Assembly (NCBI GenBank): GCA_028869255.1
Contig: CP110972.1
Coordinates: forward strand, 1,245,001-1,309,000
DNA: 64,000 nucleotides
Direction: 5' to 3'
Origin: Pseudomonas poae
GTDB lineage: Bacteria > Pseudomonadota > Gammaproteobacteria > Pseudomonadales > Pseudomonadaceae
In this document: positions 8,287 through 17,610 of the stretch, piece by piece
How positions within the stretch are numbered: the stretch's first letter is position 1
Layout: every line of letters starts with the position of its first letter
Position numbers and translations under genes: made by a program
The notes under the pieces: generated by a model
The model's database searches: none
Seen by the model: the letters and a program-made list of their open reading frames with translations, nothing else
Told to the model about the DNA's origin: nothing

Positions 8287-10083
8287 ATGAAAAAGACCGC
8301 CTCAATACTGTTGTCTTGGGGGCTTTTAATTGCCCCGCATGAGGTTTCAGCGCTTCAACTAGATACTCCATTTGAAGGGGTGGATGCGTCATTTGATAGT
8401 GTCATCGACTACTCGCAGATGTATCGGACAGCGAAAGCGCAGAGAATTGTACGGGACGGTCAAAATATTTTTGCCAACGCAAATGATGGCAGTGAGTACT
8501 ATAAGCGCGGGTTGATTTCAAGTGAGTATAAAGTAACTTCGGAGTTGAGCCTCAAGCGCGATAATTTGGGCTTTTTTATGCGGGGCAGTGCTTGGTATGA
8601 CACGCAATTGATGGATCACCCTCCTAGCGGTGGCAATAATGCGCTGCGCAATACCGACAGCGACGAAAAATTTCCATCAGGGCTGCGCGATAGTCTCGGG
8701 CATGGTGCAAGGGTCCTTGATGCTTTTGTATACGGCAGTTTTGAATACAACGAGTTGCCAGTCACTGTTCGATTGGGTAGGCAAGTTATAAATTGGGGGG
8801 AGGGTATTTACTATGGTGAAGGGCTAAATATTGTAAATCCGGTTGATGTAGGCCGTATTGTGTTGCCCTCAGCAAGCCTTAAAGAAGCTTTGCTCCCAAG
8901 TAACATGCTGTCAGTTCAGATGGGACTAAGCGATAGTTTTAGTTGGGAGGGGTTCTATGGTTTGGAGTGGCGTGCAAACCAGGTAATACCGACCGGTGGG
9001 TTCTTCTCCGACACGGACATCTTTGGTAAAGGGACAAATGGGCTAATTGCCGATCTGCGTGGACAACTGGGAGGAGTGGGTGTTCCTGCTTCACTGGTCC
9101 CTGGTGTTAATGGTGTTGATGGAGTGGTCGCGGGGGCGCGTTATGCTGGTGAACATGATGCCCGTGGCGCTGGACAGTTTGGTTTTGTGCTCCGCTACAG
9201 TGCGGAGGAGTTAAATAACACCGAATTCGGTCTCTACTACATTAACTATCACAGCAAAGTTCCATTTATCTCGATACATCCAGGCGCGTCATATGGATGC
9301 AGCGGCGGCGGTGGCGGGCGCTTCTCAGATCTTTGCGCTTTAACTGCGGCATCAAACCCTGCGTCTGTGCCGTTGGTGGACGGTTTAGCGATGCTCGACA
9401 ACACCTCATATAATTTAGTTTATCCAGAAGATATTCATCTATTTGGTTTCACCGCGTCAGGCAATGTGGGTGATACCAACGTCGCTCTTGAACTTACCTA
9501 TCGCCCGAATGCGCCAATAGAGCCGTCTATGACGTGGGAGTTTCAGCAACTGATTACTGGAGCTTTGCTAAGAGGCGGCGCTAGCGAGGCTCCAGTAGAC
9601 CTTGGAAAATTCGGCACGGTTGGCTCCCAACCCATTGACTTATATAAGCGCGGAGAGATGTTCACAAGTTCTATGTCCGCCGTGCATGCGTTCGGCCCAA
9701 CGCTTGGGCTGGACGACTTCTTTTTCTTGGGGGAAGTGGCCAGTAACTACATACCGGGGCATCTAACAGATACCGTCAATTACGCCTATTTGTCACCGCT
9801 TTCGTGGGGTTACACGCTGAGTCTCACCGGTACCCTCAAAAAGGTGTTCACCGGCGTTGATCTTCTTCCCGGCTTAACGTTTCGGCAGGATGTAAAAGGC
9901 ACCTCGCCCGCCATAAGCGAAAACTTCATCGAGGGCCGAAAGTCTTCGGTGTTGGAACTAGGAGCCCGATACGGCTCAAGCCTTAGCGGAAAATTGAGTT
10001 ACACAGCATTCTGGGGTGCTCGAAAAAATAACCCTTTGATTGACCGTGACAATGTCGCCCTGAATGTTTCCTACTCCTTCTAA
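8287..10083 (+). CDS. DUF1302 family outer-membrane beta-barrel protein
   Basis: A 598-residue protein with a signal peptide (MKKTASILLSWGLLIAPHEVSA), many alternating amphipathic strands and a terminal phenylalanine (NVSYSF), as expected of an outer-membrane barrel. The N-terminal half has the DUF1302 segment RLGRQVINWGEG. The family has no settled biochemical role. It is repeatedly found with DUF1329 and with catabolic genes for hydrophobic compounds, so a role in uptake or surface binding is plausible. The DUF1329 gene follows after 11 bases. Composition is AT-richer than the flanking operons. Confidence 0.88.
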   Translation: MKKTASILLSWGLLIAPHEVSALQLDTPFEGVDASFDSVIDYSQMYRTAKAQRIVRDGQNIFANANDGSEYYKRGLISSEYKVTSELSLKRDNLGFFMRGSAWYDTQLMDHPPSGGNNALRNTDSDEKFPSGLRDSLGHGARVLDAFVYGSFEYNELPVTVRLGRQVINWGEGIYYGEGLNIVNPVDVGRIVLPSASLKEALLPSNMLSVQMGLSDSFSWEGFYGLEWRANQVIPTGGFFSDTDIFGKGTNGLIADLRGQLGGVGVPASLVPGVNGVDGVVAGARYAGEHDARGAGQFGFVLRYSAEELNNTEFGLYYINYHSKVPFISIHPGASYGCSGGGGGRFSDLCALTAASNPASVPLVDGLAMLDNTSYNLVYPEDIHLFGFTASGNVGDTNVALELTYRPNAPIEPSMTWEFQQLITGALLRGGASEAPVDLGKFGTVGSQPIDLYKRGEMFTSSMSAVHAFGPTLGLDDFFFLGEVASNYIPGHLTDTVNYAYLSPLSWGYTLSLTGTLKKVFTGVDLLPGLTFRQDVKGTSPAISENFIEGRKSSVLELGARYGSSLSGKLSYTAFWGARKNNPLIDRDNVALNVSYSF

Positions 10084-10094
10084 CAGGTATTACC

Positions 10095-11456
10095 ATGAAG
10101 CTTCCAAGCAATGGCCATTTAGCAGGCGTCCTACTAGGTGCAATCATATCTCTGAGTGCGCAGGCGAAGGTGCCGGCGGAGCAGGCTAATCGTCTTTCTA
10201 CAGATCTAACCCCATTCGGCGCCATTCGTGCGGGCGACCCTGGTCTTGGAATTTCAGAGTGGACTGGCGGACTGCGTAAGGCACCTAGTGGCTACGAGGG
10301 GGCCGGTCACTTCGAGGTCGACCCCTACCCAAATCAACGGGCTGTCTTAGTCATCGATGCTAAGAACCAGAAAGCCTATGCCGAACACCTCAGTGAGGGG
10401 GTGCGGGCGATGTTCGCTGCTTATCCAGAGACATTTCGTTTACCTGTCTACCCCACTGAGCGGAGCTTCGCTGCGCCTGATGAGATTTATACGAACACTG
10501 TTCGAAATGCTTTGAATGCCGATTTGAATCCAGGCGGAAATGGGATGATTCATGCCTACGGTGGCATCCCTTTCCCTATTCCGCAGAGCGGGCTGGAAGC
10601 AATCTGGAATCACATTGCACGTTGGCAAGGCCGTTACTTCGAAGAGACGTCGACCTCTGCTTCGGTGCGATCCGACGGCAGCGTCTCCAGCCTCAGAGAG
10701 GAAAATCAACTGCTGTTCAACTATTACGACTTAAGTAAGAACGCAGACAATTTGGAAAACATACTATTTTTTTATATGAATCAAGTACTGCCTCCCTCGC
10801 GTTCTGCGGGAGAGCTACTGCTTGTTCATGAAACGATTGATCAGACAGTAGAGCCACGATTGGCGTGGAACTATTTTCCTGGCCAGCGCCGTGTTCGGCG
10901 AGCACCAACAGTGGCTTATGACAATCCGGTTGATGGCTACGTTAGCGATGACGCGGATATGTTCAACGGTGCTCCCAACCGCTTTGATTGGACATTGGTA
11001 GGCCGTCGTGCACTGTACGTGCCTTATAATAATTATCGTCTTGGAAAGCCCGGAACGCCGCATGAGCAGATTTTGCAAAAAGGTCATATAAACCCCGATC
11101 TTACTCGCTGGGAAATGCATCGAGTCTGGGTTGTGGAAGCTACTCTAAAGTCAGGAGAACGTCATGTTTATGCCAAGCGACGCTTCTATCTTGACGAAGA
11201 CAGTTGGGGCATTCTCATGGCTGAAAGTTATGACAGTCATGGCCAACTCTGGCGAGTAAACTTTGCCTATACGAAGCAAGCCTACGAGGTTCCTACACTG
11301 ACAACTGAGATGATCGTTTACCACGATCTGATAAAAAGGGAATACAGCGCCTTAGGCCTGCGTAGTCTAGAAAAAGCGCCCCGCGTCTTCAATGTTACAC
11401 CGCCGCCTGATAGCTATTGGCAGCCCGCTAACCTACGTCGTATGGGCGTGAACTGA
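10095..11456 (+). CDS. DUF1329 family outer-membrane/periplasmic protein
   Basis: A 453-residue protein with a cleavable signal peptide (LLGAIISLSAQA) and the DUF1329 domain, recognisable from LTPFGAIRAGD, the central GLEAIWNHIARWQG and WEMHRVWVVEATLK. The fold resembles the LolA/LolB-type lipid-binding barrel in predicted members. It is the constant partner of DUF1302 and is almost certainly co-transcribed with the preceding gene. The molecular function is unknown; a part in handling a hydrophobic substrate at the outer membrane is inference from the family's usual genomic company. Confidence 0.88.
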   Translation: MKLPSNGHLAGVLLGAIISLSAQAKVPAEQANRLSTDLTPFGAIRAGDPGLGISEWTGGLRKAPSGYEGAGHFEVDPYPNQRAVLVIDAKNQKAYAEHLSEGVRAMFAAYPETFRLPVYPTERSFAAPDEIYTNTVRNALNADLNPGGNGMIHAYGGIPFPIPQSGLEAIWNHIARWQGRYFEETSTSASVRSDGSVSSLREENQLLFNYYDLSKNADNLENILFFYMNQVLPPSRSAGELLLVHETIDQTVEPRLAWNYFPGQRRVRRAPTVAYDNPVDGYVSDDADMFNGAPNRFDWTLVGRRALYVPYNNYRLGKPGTPHEQILQKGHINPDLTRWEMHRVWVVEATLKSGERHVYAKRRFYLDEDSWGILMAESYDSHGQLWRVNFAYTKQAYEVPTLTTEMIVYHDLIKREYSALGLRSLEKAPRVFNVTPPPDSYWQPANLRRMGVN

Positions 11457-11765
11457 GTAGTAGTAAGTCGACGTAGTCTTTAAATATTCAATCGTCTCGT
11501 TGAACAGAGTTAATCCTCTTGCGGAAAATATGAGGGTCACTGTCTGAATAAACACAGCTCAAAAAAAACCATAGGTTCAGAGGCAGTTAGGTCAATTTTA
11601 ATATTTTTGTTGGCGAGTTAAATGTGGAGGGCTAGGTATATATGGTCGTCCAGATAGGTCCTTAGCTTGAAATATAGTTTTTTGTTGACTAGGGGGGCTC
11701 TCGAGAGTTTGGGGTAAGCGTAAAAACTACTTTCTTTGAAAAAACTAACAAAATGAAGAGGGCTT
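11457..11765. other. AT-rich intergenic region
   Basis: No gene or clear terminator was seen. The last 60 bases are very A-rich and contain GAAGAG just before the ATG at 11766, so this is the likely leader of the serine hydrolase gene. The marked AT-richness contrasts with the ends of the window. Confidence 0.4.
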
Positions 11766-13220
11766 ATGAATAAATTAGCATGGCGCAAGTTTTTTTTGTC
11801 CGGAGGCATTGCTGCAGTAGTGTTAACCTCACATCATGTTTTTGCGGTTGATAGCAAAGATAGTGTTGTGTTGCCGGACCCCCAAAAACTTTTTTCCTGG
11901 ACTATGCAGGAAAAAATCATTGGTTTTAGCAATAGTGCAAAACTATTCAGCACTGAACCGATCTTAAAAGGCAAAACACCATCTGCTTTGCCGAAAGCTG
12001 ATCCCTCTGTGGTAAGTCGTTTAGGATCTTTATCTTATCAGTACGGCGTAAAGGCTGATGGGGCGCCGCGAACTAACAACGTTGATGATTATATAAAGAA
12101 TAACAAAGCTGCCGCGCTGATGGTGATAAAGGACGGTAAGGTTGTATTGGAGAAGTATGCGGATGGGCTTAGCAATGAAAGTTTATGGGATGGTAAGTCT
12201 GTATCAAAGTCAGTAACCTCCCTCTTGATGGGGATCGCCCTAAAGGACGGCTATATTTCTAGTCTGGACGATGAGGTAGTCGCTTACATCCCTGAGCTGG
12301 CGGGCACTGCTTATGAGGGGGTCAAGTTGCGCGATATGTTGCATATGGCGTCTGGAGTGGAATGGAATGAAAATGAGCTTGATCCCAAATCTGATCTCTC
12401 TAAGATGCTGGGCTGCGTGACTCAAGCAGATCCCGGGAGTTGCATCGTCAGTTTGATGAAAACCGTGAAAAGAGTCGTGGACAGAGATACCGGAAAACCG
12501 ATCGCTCCTGGGGTGAGGTTTCAATATAACACCGGTGACGCATTTCTGACCGGCCTGATAGTTCAGCGGGCTACACAGATGAGCTTGGCCAAGTATTTAG
12601 GGGAAAAGATATGGCAACCCTACGGTATGGAAGCAGATGGCAACTGGTGGTCTTCAAATGGAGTAACCAGCGGCGGGAGCGGATTTAATGCCACGTTGAG
12701 AGACTTTGGCCGGTTAGGGCTATTTGTTCTTAACAATGGCGTGTTGTCGAACGGCACCCACGTTCTTCCGCAAAATTGGATACGTGATTCCACAACATGG
12801 ACTGCTGCATCAGCCCTGCCTCATTACGCGGATAACGGGATGTACGGTTATATGTGGTGGTTCAGCCCGGCTTACGATGATTCGCTTGTTGGCGGTACCA
12901 ATGTAGCCGACCCTATTTATGTCGATATTGGCGCGCCTTTGCAAAATTCCGACGCATCGGGTGGATCGGTTCCGGTTCAATCTCGGCCGCCAGTACAGGG
13001 GCAACCGGCCTCAATTTCAGATTGGACGTTCTCGGCGGTCGGTATCTACGGTCAGTTTATTGCCATCAATCAATCTGAACACCTTGTCGTGGTCCAATGG
13101 TCTACTTGGGACAAACCTGACCCTCGGTGTTGTGACCAATCGGACCCGCAGTTTACTGTTGAGAACCCCTACAACGAACAGGCCGTTTTCCTGAACGCTG
13201 TCATTAAATCTCTGCACTAA
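11766..13220 (+). CDS. Secreted serine hydrolase of the class C beta-lactamase fold (6-aminohexanoate-dimer hydrolase/esterase EstB-like)
   Basis: A 484-residue protein with a signal peptide ending HHVFA and a beta-lactamase-type domain. The nucleophile motif is SVSK (Ser145, Lys148) and the second motif Tyr254 lies in FQYNTGDAF; GGSGFNATLRDFGRLGLFV and GIYGQFIAI are conserved in the NylB/EstB group. Members cleave amides or esters of short carboxylic or amino acids, not usually beta-lactams. With signal peptide it should act in the periplasm, next to an outer-membrane DUF1302/DUF1329 pair. A second, cytoplasmic relative lies at 17611-18858. A terminator follows at once. Confidence 0.87.
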   Translation: MNKLAWRKFFLSGGIAAVVLTSHHVFAVDSKDSVVLPDPQKLFSWTMQEKIIGFSNSAKLFSTEPILKGKTPSALPKADPSVVSRLGSLSYQYGVKADGAPRTNNVDDYIKNNKAAALMVIKDGKVVLEKYADGLSNESLWDGKSVSKSVTSLLMGIALKDGYISSLDDEVVAYIPELAGTAYEGVKLRDMLHMASGVEWNENELDPKSDLSKMLGCVTQADPGSCIVSLMKTVKRVVDRDTGKPIAPGVRFQYNTGDAFLTGLIVQRATQMSLAKYLGEKIWQPYGMEADGNWWSSNGVTSGGSGFNATLRDFGRLGLFVLNNGVLSNGTHVLPQNWIRDSTTWTAASALPHYADNGMYGYMWWFSPAYDDSLVGGTNVADPIYVDIGAPLQNSDASGGSVPVQSRPPVQGQPASISDWTFSAVGIYGQFIAINQSEHLVVVQWSTWDKPDPRCCDQSDPQFTVENPYNEQAVFLNAVIKSLH

Positions 13221-13230
13221 GCATCGAATA

Positions 13231-13260
13231 GGCGGCGACGTGTTAACGTCGTCGCTTTTT
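13231..13260 (+). terminator. Rho-independent terminator of the serine hydrolase gene
   Basis: GCGACG and CGTCGT(CGC) form a stem around TGTTAA, followed by TTTTT, ten bases after the stop codon at 13220. One G-T pair is needed in the stem. Confidence 0.75.
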
Positions 13261-13527
13261 CCTGCAATAGGTCACCCGATGTAAGTAGACTCCCTTCGAG
13301 ATCCGGTCTAAATGACTTAGATAAGAAATTCCGCAGACGTATTCAATAGATGTGTAGAAGCGCTGCTGACTGGAATAAATCCGTGTAACAAAGTATCGAA
13401 TGGACGCGATTAATGGTAGAAACAGAGGGGCGCCTCTCTTCGCTCTTTATGTGGTTGGAAAAAGATATTTGGCCGTTTAAGGCTTATACAAATGAGTGGG
13501 CGGCACGAGTTCAAGTACTGGGTAAGT
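13261..13527. other. Intergenic spacer between convergent genes
   Basis: No coding signal was found between the serine hydrolase terminator and the end of the minus-strand AraC regulator. Confidence 0.35.
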
Positions 13528-14529
13528 CTAGGTATCGCGATTGCATTGGCGGTATTCATTGACGCTGACCCCGGTCCAGCGCCGAAATGCCTGTCGTAAG
13601 CTTGATGCGTCTGAGTAACCTAGTAGCTCAGCGACCTGCTCGGTAGATAGCTGAGATCGCCTCAGCAGTTCTTGAGCGCGCTGGAGGCGCGCCTCATCTA
13701 ATATTTCTCGATAGCTACTACCTTCTTCTGTAAGTCTCCTGCGTAGCGTCCGCTCTGTCAATCTGAGGTATTGAGCTGTTTGCTGTATCGATGGATACCG
13801 CTCCGGCAGAGACGCTAACAGAGCGATCACTCGTCGGCGGATGCCGCCGATTTCTCTGTCGAATAGTTTATTGAAGTTGTCACTGGCCTGACCAAGAGCC
13901 GATTGGAATACAGAAGGGTTAGCTGTTGGTATTGCCAGGTCGAGTATATTGGCTGGGAGGTTGTAGACGATATCGCTACCGTAGGTACGAACTGGGGCTT
14001 TGAAGTACTCTTCATAGGGGTGCGTGTCTTTCAGTCCTGCCGGTAATGTCAATGCTAACCCCTTAGGAGGGTGCCCCATGACAGAGCAGAACAAATGATA
14101 AGCCGCAGACGCGAGAACATTCGCGTGAAACTGGCACTGCTCAATGCTCCATCCTGGGTTGGTGATAGGGCTTGTTGCTATTCTAAGCTCGCCTTGAGCA
14201 TTGCCCGGATCAATACGAATGCCGGTAATGTCGGGGTTGAATAACGACATGTATGCCCTGGCAACTTTTAACGCATCTGAAAATGTATCGGCGCTCAGCA
14301 GTGCAAGCCCTGCGATACCATAGTCAGAGACCCGGTAGTACTCACCCAACTGCAAACCGTCAATAACTGCTGAGTGGTTCCGCACCACCCAGTCATAGAC
14401 TGCATGGCTGGGGAGCTGATCGCTGGCTAAGCCGGCGAGTATCGAATGCGGAACATCAATGCCTCTATCATTAAGATAGTTTTGTATCGGACTCCACTCA
14501 AAATCGAAAGCCAAAAATGTCGACTGCAT
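13528..14529 (-). CDS. AraC family transcriptional regulator (OruR-type)
   Basis: A 333-residue regulator with an N-terminal Arabinose_bd-like ligand domain (about residues 20-205) and a C-terminal double helix-turn-helix, seen as TAQYLRLTERTLRRRLTEEG and VAELLGYSDASSLRQAFRRW. This is the architecture of the ornithine regulator OruR and related activators that respond to small metabolites. It converges on the secreted serine hydrolase gene, so it could control that gene or the neighbouring island. Two more regulators of the same build occur at 30680 and 49313. The effector is unknown. Confidence 0.9.
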   Translation of the reverse strand: MQSTFLAFDFEWSPIQNYLNDRGIDVPHSILAGLASDQLPSHAVYDWVVRNHSAVIDGLQLGEYYRVSDYGIAGLALLSADTFSDALKVARAYMSLFNPDITGIRIDPGNAQGELRIATSPITNPGWSIEQCQFHANVLASAAYHLFCSVMGHPPKGLALTLPAGLKDTHPYEEYFKAPVRTYGSDIVYNLPANILDLAIPTANPSVFQSALGQASDNFNKLFDREIGGIRRRVIALLASLPERYPSIQQTAQYLRLTERTLRRRLTEEGSSYREILDEARLQRAQELLRRSQLSTEQVAELLGYSDASSLRQAFRRWTGVSVNEYRQCNRDT

Positions 14530-15280
14530 CGGAGTTCCTTATTAGAATAGCGGGGAGGGGCGTCTAACGGTCCTAAGCGCTCGGGATCCATACTGCACAT
14601 CAAGCCTCTGACTTTGCAACAGGGGCCAAAGGTGATGCGCTAGTTCCACATGTGGTGCAAAGCCCACGCACCATTACCAAACGCAGCCCCCGCCCGATGC
14701 GCGTAGTAGCGAAATTTAATGTGTGCCGCGGCATGGAAGGTGTTCACGGATGTATTTGTTAGGAAGCCTGGTTGACTGACAGCAGCCGATGCTAGGACTG
14801 AGCTGGAATATTCTCATGACAACTGGTGTATCGAAAGAGTACGGCGCTGGCCATCTGTCTGTCGCGCTCCTCTATGGTCATGCGCTGGCAAGGTATAGGT
14901 TTCAAATAAGATGTATTATCTTTCAGCCAGCTTGAGGTATCCGCTTGATACGTGCACAAATATGCAATTAGCCTAGGTCTGTGAGGTCGGCACCGATGCA
15001 ACGACGAAGCATTCGCTCTCGAATTTATAAGCCATTGAGCGAAAAGGTCATCTGACTTATTCGCATAGCTCATACTGATCGTCAGGATACCAGCCACAAC
15101 GCAGAGTTTGCCAAGCTAGCCGCCTGATCTCTATTTCAATCAATGCATGACACATATTCGCAGTTTGAATTGTTTCGAAATAGCGAACATAGGCGACGTT
15201 GTAGATTAGTGATACACTTGTCGCTATATGCAGATCAGCTGATGGGTCCTGTCAGAGGATTAAAAATTAGCACATATATT
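14530..15280. other. Long intergenic region without a recognised gene
   Basis: About 750 bases. A 101-codon minus-strand frame at 14792-15097 is open but its product resembles nothing known and has no good ribosome site. A 10-bp palindrome CCACATGTGG lies near 14645. The region may be decayed DNA between two regulators. Confidence 0.35.
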
Positions 15281-15880
15281 TTATTGACGTATTCCGTAAA
15301 TCAACATCGTTATCGCGTCGTTCATGTGCATTACGTGTGAATCAATGCAAAAATCACCGGACTGTATTTCCCATCTGAACCTCGAGTTGGCATAAGAATT
15401 AAGGAAGGTGGCAACGAAAAGAAGATCGGCTTTTTGATTTATAAGGTTTTTTTCTCGAAGGGATATTAGAACCTCAATAATCAGTTCTATTATTTTCTGA
15501 TTGAGAGTTACGAGTTGGATTGGAGGGGCCACGCTCCATGCTGGAAGTACTTCCCTCCATACGCTAACCGGTAAAACTTTGCATTCATAGATCGTAATTA
15601 AGCGATCAACCTCAACCAGCGCAGCTACTGCATCTTTCCACTGAGACTTTTTATTTCCAATTTGGATAAATGCCTGTTGGTCGGCCGCGTCAATAACCCC
15701 AAGGATAATATCTTTTTTTGTTTTGAAATAATTAAATACAGTGGCAGGAGATACTTTTGCATCTGAAGCAATTGCCCCAACTGTAGTGCCCGCATAACCG
15801 CGGGATGCAAAAAGCTTAATCGCTGAAGAGCATATTGCCAAGCGACGATTCTCTTTCTGCTGCTCTCTAAGTCCAGCCAT
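15281..15880 (-). CDS. TetR/AcrR family transcriptional regulator
   Basis: A 199-residue protein with an N-terminal TetR DNA-binding domain: AICSSAIKLFASRGYAGTTV followed by the recognition helix region VSPATVFNYFKTKKDI. The C-terminal ligand domain is not recognisable by eye. It diverges from the polyamine-type binding protein gene at 16300, and the space between them holds a perfect 16-bp palindrome (16109-16124) that is a good operator candidate, so it probably represses that gene and perhaps itself. Confidence 0.9.
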   Translation of the reverse strand: MAGLREQQKENRRLAICSSAIKLFASRGYAGTTVGAIASDAKVSPATVFNYFKTKKDIILGVIDAADQQAFIQIGNKKSQWKDAVAALVEVDRLITIYECKVLPVSVWREVLPAWSVAPPIQLVTLNQKIIELIIEVLISLREKNLINQKADLLFVATFLNSYANSRFRWEIQSGDFCIDSHVMHMNDAITMLIYGIRQ

Positions 15881-16105
15881 GAATACCTTCCGATTGTTGA
15901 CTCATATGCCAATTCTATCAGCTACGCTGAAAAACGTGAATTTTGGCAGTAAATCTTAGGAGGCGCTCGCAGGGGGGGGCGCGAGGTGGCGTACCTCGGC
16001 TGCACACCGGGACAGCATATTTAAGGATTTTTTTCCGTTGCGGATAGGTCGTCTCTCTCATAACTATATGATTTTTAATAAGATATTTTTATTTTATTTT
16101 TGGAG

Positions 16106-16132
16106 TTGACTCTATTAATAGAGTTGTATCAA
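16106..16132 (+). promoter_or_regulatory. Candidate promoter overlapped by a perfect 16-bp palindrome
   Basis: The palindrome ACTCTATTAATAGAGT occupies 16109-16124. It overlaps a consensus-like -35 box TTGACT (16106-16111). A weak -10, TATCAA, lies at 16127-16132 with a 15-base spacer. Position between a TetR gene and a divergent transport gene is what a TetR operator shows. The palindrome is direct observation; its use as operator is inference. Confidence 0.55.
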
Positions 16133-16197
16133 AGTGAGCATGTCGTTAATGATGTTCGTTTTGAAGCAAGGAGAACGATCTAGTAAAGGAGTTTGCA

Positions 16198-16224
16198 ATG
16201 CTGGGTGGTTTTACAAATAAATAG
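16198..16224 (+). other. Possible 8-codon leader ORF
   Basis: ATG at 16198 follows AAAGGAG at near-ideal spacing and reads MLGGFTNK before TAG. It lies in the leader of the binding-protein gene, 76 bases before its start, downstream of the candidate promoter. It could be a regulatory leader or the remains of a start region of a lost gene. Confidence 0.3.
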
Positions 16225-16299
16225 ACGGTGCGACAGACGCCGAAATGTACGCAATCACGGTCTCTGCCTTAACGAAAACACAATAATTGGGCGTGTCGG

Positions 16300-17403
16300 A
16301 TGAAAAAGTTAACCAATCTTTCTACCCTTGTATTTGTAGTTACGGCTTGTGTAACGCTCACCAGCTATGCGGCTGACGATAAGCTATCCATTTACAATTG
16401 GACCGAATATTTGCCAAAAAACGTTATAGAGGGATTTGAAAAGGAGACGGGTATTAGCGTCACCTATGACGTTTTTGACACGGTTGAAACACTAGAGGCA
16501 AAGCTGCTCACTGGGAACTCAGGTTATGACGTGGCATTTCCATCCCATGAAAGACTGCCTGGATTGGTTAAGGCGGGTGCGATATTGCCGATTGATCACT
16601 CTAAGTTGTCGAATTGGAAAAACCTTGATCCTGATTTTCTCAAAAATCTGGCGATCACTGATCCTAGTAATGCGCATGGTGTTCCTTATTTGTGGGGCAC
16701 AACGTTAATTGGCTATAATAAGGAAAAGGTGGACGCTGCTTTAAATGGGGTTCCTATTCCGAACTCGTGGTCGCTGGTATTTGATCCAAAGTATGCCAGT
16801 AAGATCAAAAGTTGTGGCGTGGCGTTTATCGACTCCCCGACCGAAGTTTTTCCTATCGCTCTTAACTATTTGGGACTCGATCCAAATGCGGCTGATCAGC
16901 CAAGCTTAGAAAAAGCACGTGATTTACTAACCAAAACGCGCCCTAATATCACATATTTCCATTCGGCACGTTGGCTGCAAGATCTTGCTAATGGAGATAT
17001 ATGTGTTGTCGTAGGTTACTCCGGCGGGATTGCGGTGGCGCGGGACATGGCACAGTCAAATAATAATAGCAAGGTACAAATTAAGCTAATGATGCCTGAT
17101 GAAGGCGCGCTGGCGTGGACGGACGACATGGTGATTCCTAAGGGAGCAAAACATGTCGAGGCTGCATATAAATTTATTGATTACATACAGCGCCCGGAGA
17201 TCATTGCTCAGATCTCTAATGCTATTGGCTATCCCAACGCTAATTTAGCATCAAAAGGAATGATCGACGCAGCCCGATTGGCGGATGAGGCGCTATTCAT
17301 TCCAGAGGACAAGCGTGGAAAGTTGTTTTTCCATAATGTACGGCCGTTCGGTGCGGAGCGTATGACGACACGTTACTGGAATACTGTAAAGTCGGGTGAT
17401 TGA
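16300..17403 (+). CDS. Periplasmic polyamine-type substrate-binding protein (PotF/SpuD-like)
   Basis: A 367-residue extracytoplasmic binding protein with a signal peptide ending LTSYA and the family opening LSIYNWTEYLPKNVIEGFEKE. Middle segments such as GVPYLWGTTLIGYN and the ending RYWNTVKSGD match the PotF/SpuD family, which bind putrescine, spermidine or related diamines for ABC import. No permease or ATPase gene accompanies it, so it either borrows another transporter or acts as an orphan sensor or scavenger. It is followed by a cytoplasmic serine hydrolase and lies in the AT-rich island. Ligand identity is not certain. Confidence 0.88.
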   Translation: MKKLTNLSTLVFVVTACVTLTSYAADDKLSIYNWTEYLPKNVIEGFEKETGISVTYDVFDTVETLEAKLLTGNSGYDVAFPSHERLPGLVKAGAILPIDHSKLSNWKNLDPDFLKNLAITDPSNAHGVPYLWGTTLIGYNKEKVDAALNGVPIPNSWSLVFDPKYASKIKSCGVAFIDSPTEVFPIALNYLGLDPNAADQPSLEKARDLLTKTRPNITYFHSARWLQDLANGDICVVVGYSGGIAVARDMAQSNNNSKVQIKLMMPDEGALAWTDDMVIPKGAKHVEAAYKFIDYIQRPEIIAQISNAIGYPNANLASKGMIDAARLADEALFIPEDKRGKLFFHNVRPFGAERMTTRYWNTVKSGD

Positions 17404-17610
17404 ATATTGATGCTTGTTTGATTGTTCTCATGATGTGCTTCTTGTATTTTAGTGATCGACTTCGGTACCTGGCGTTCCGCATGTTCGGTGCCGAAATTCA
17501 TCAGGTTTGAAATTTTGGTTTTGAGTGTGTGCTTGCTCAATTTGATATTGCATTATTTTGGATGATTAACATTGATGCTTCCTGATTGGTGGAGCGTAAA
17601 AGGTATCTCT

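Noticed and set aside
14644-14654. CCACATGTGG palindrome as regulator site
   Set aside because: Ten-base palindromes are expected by chance in 64 kb and no gene starts close by.
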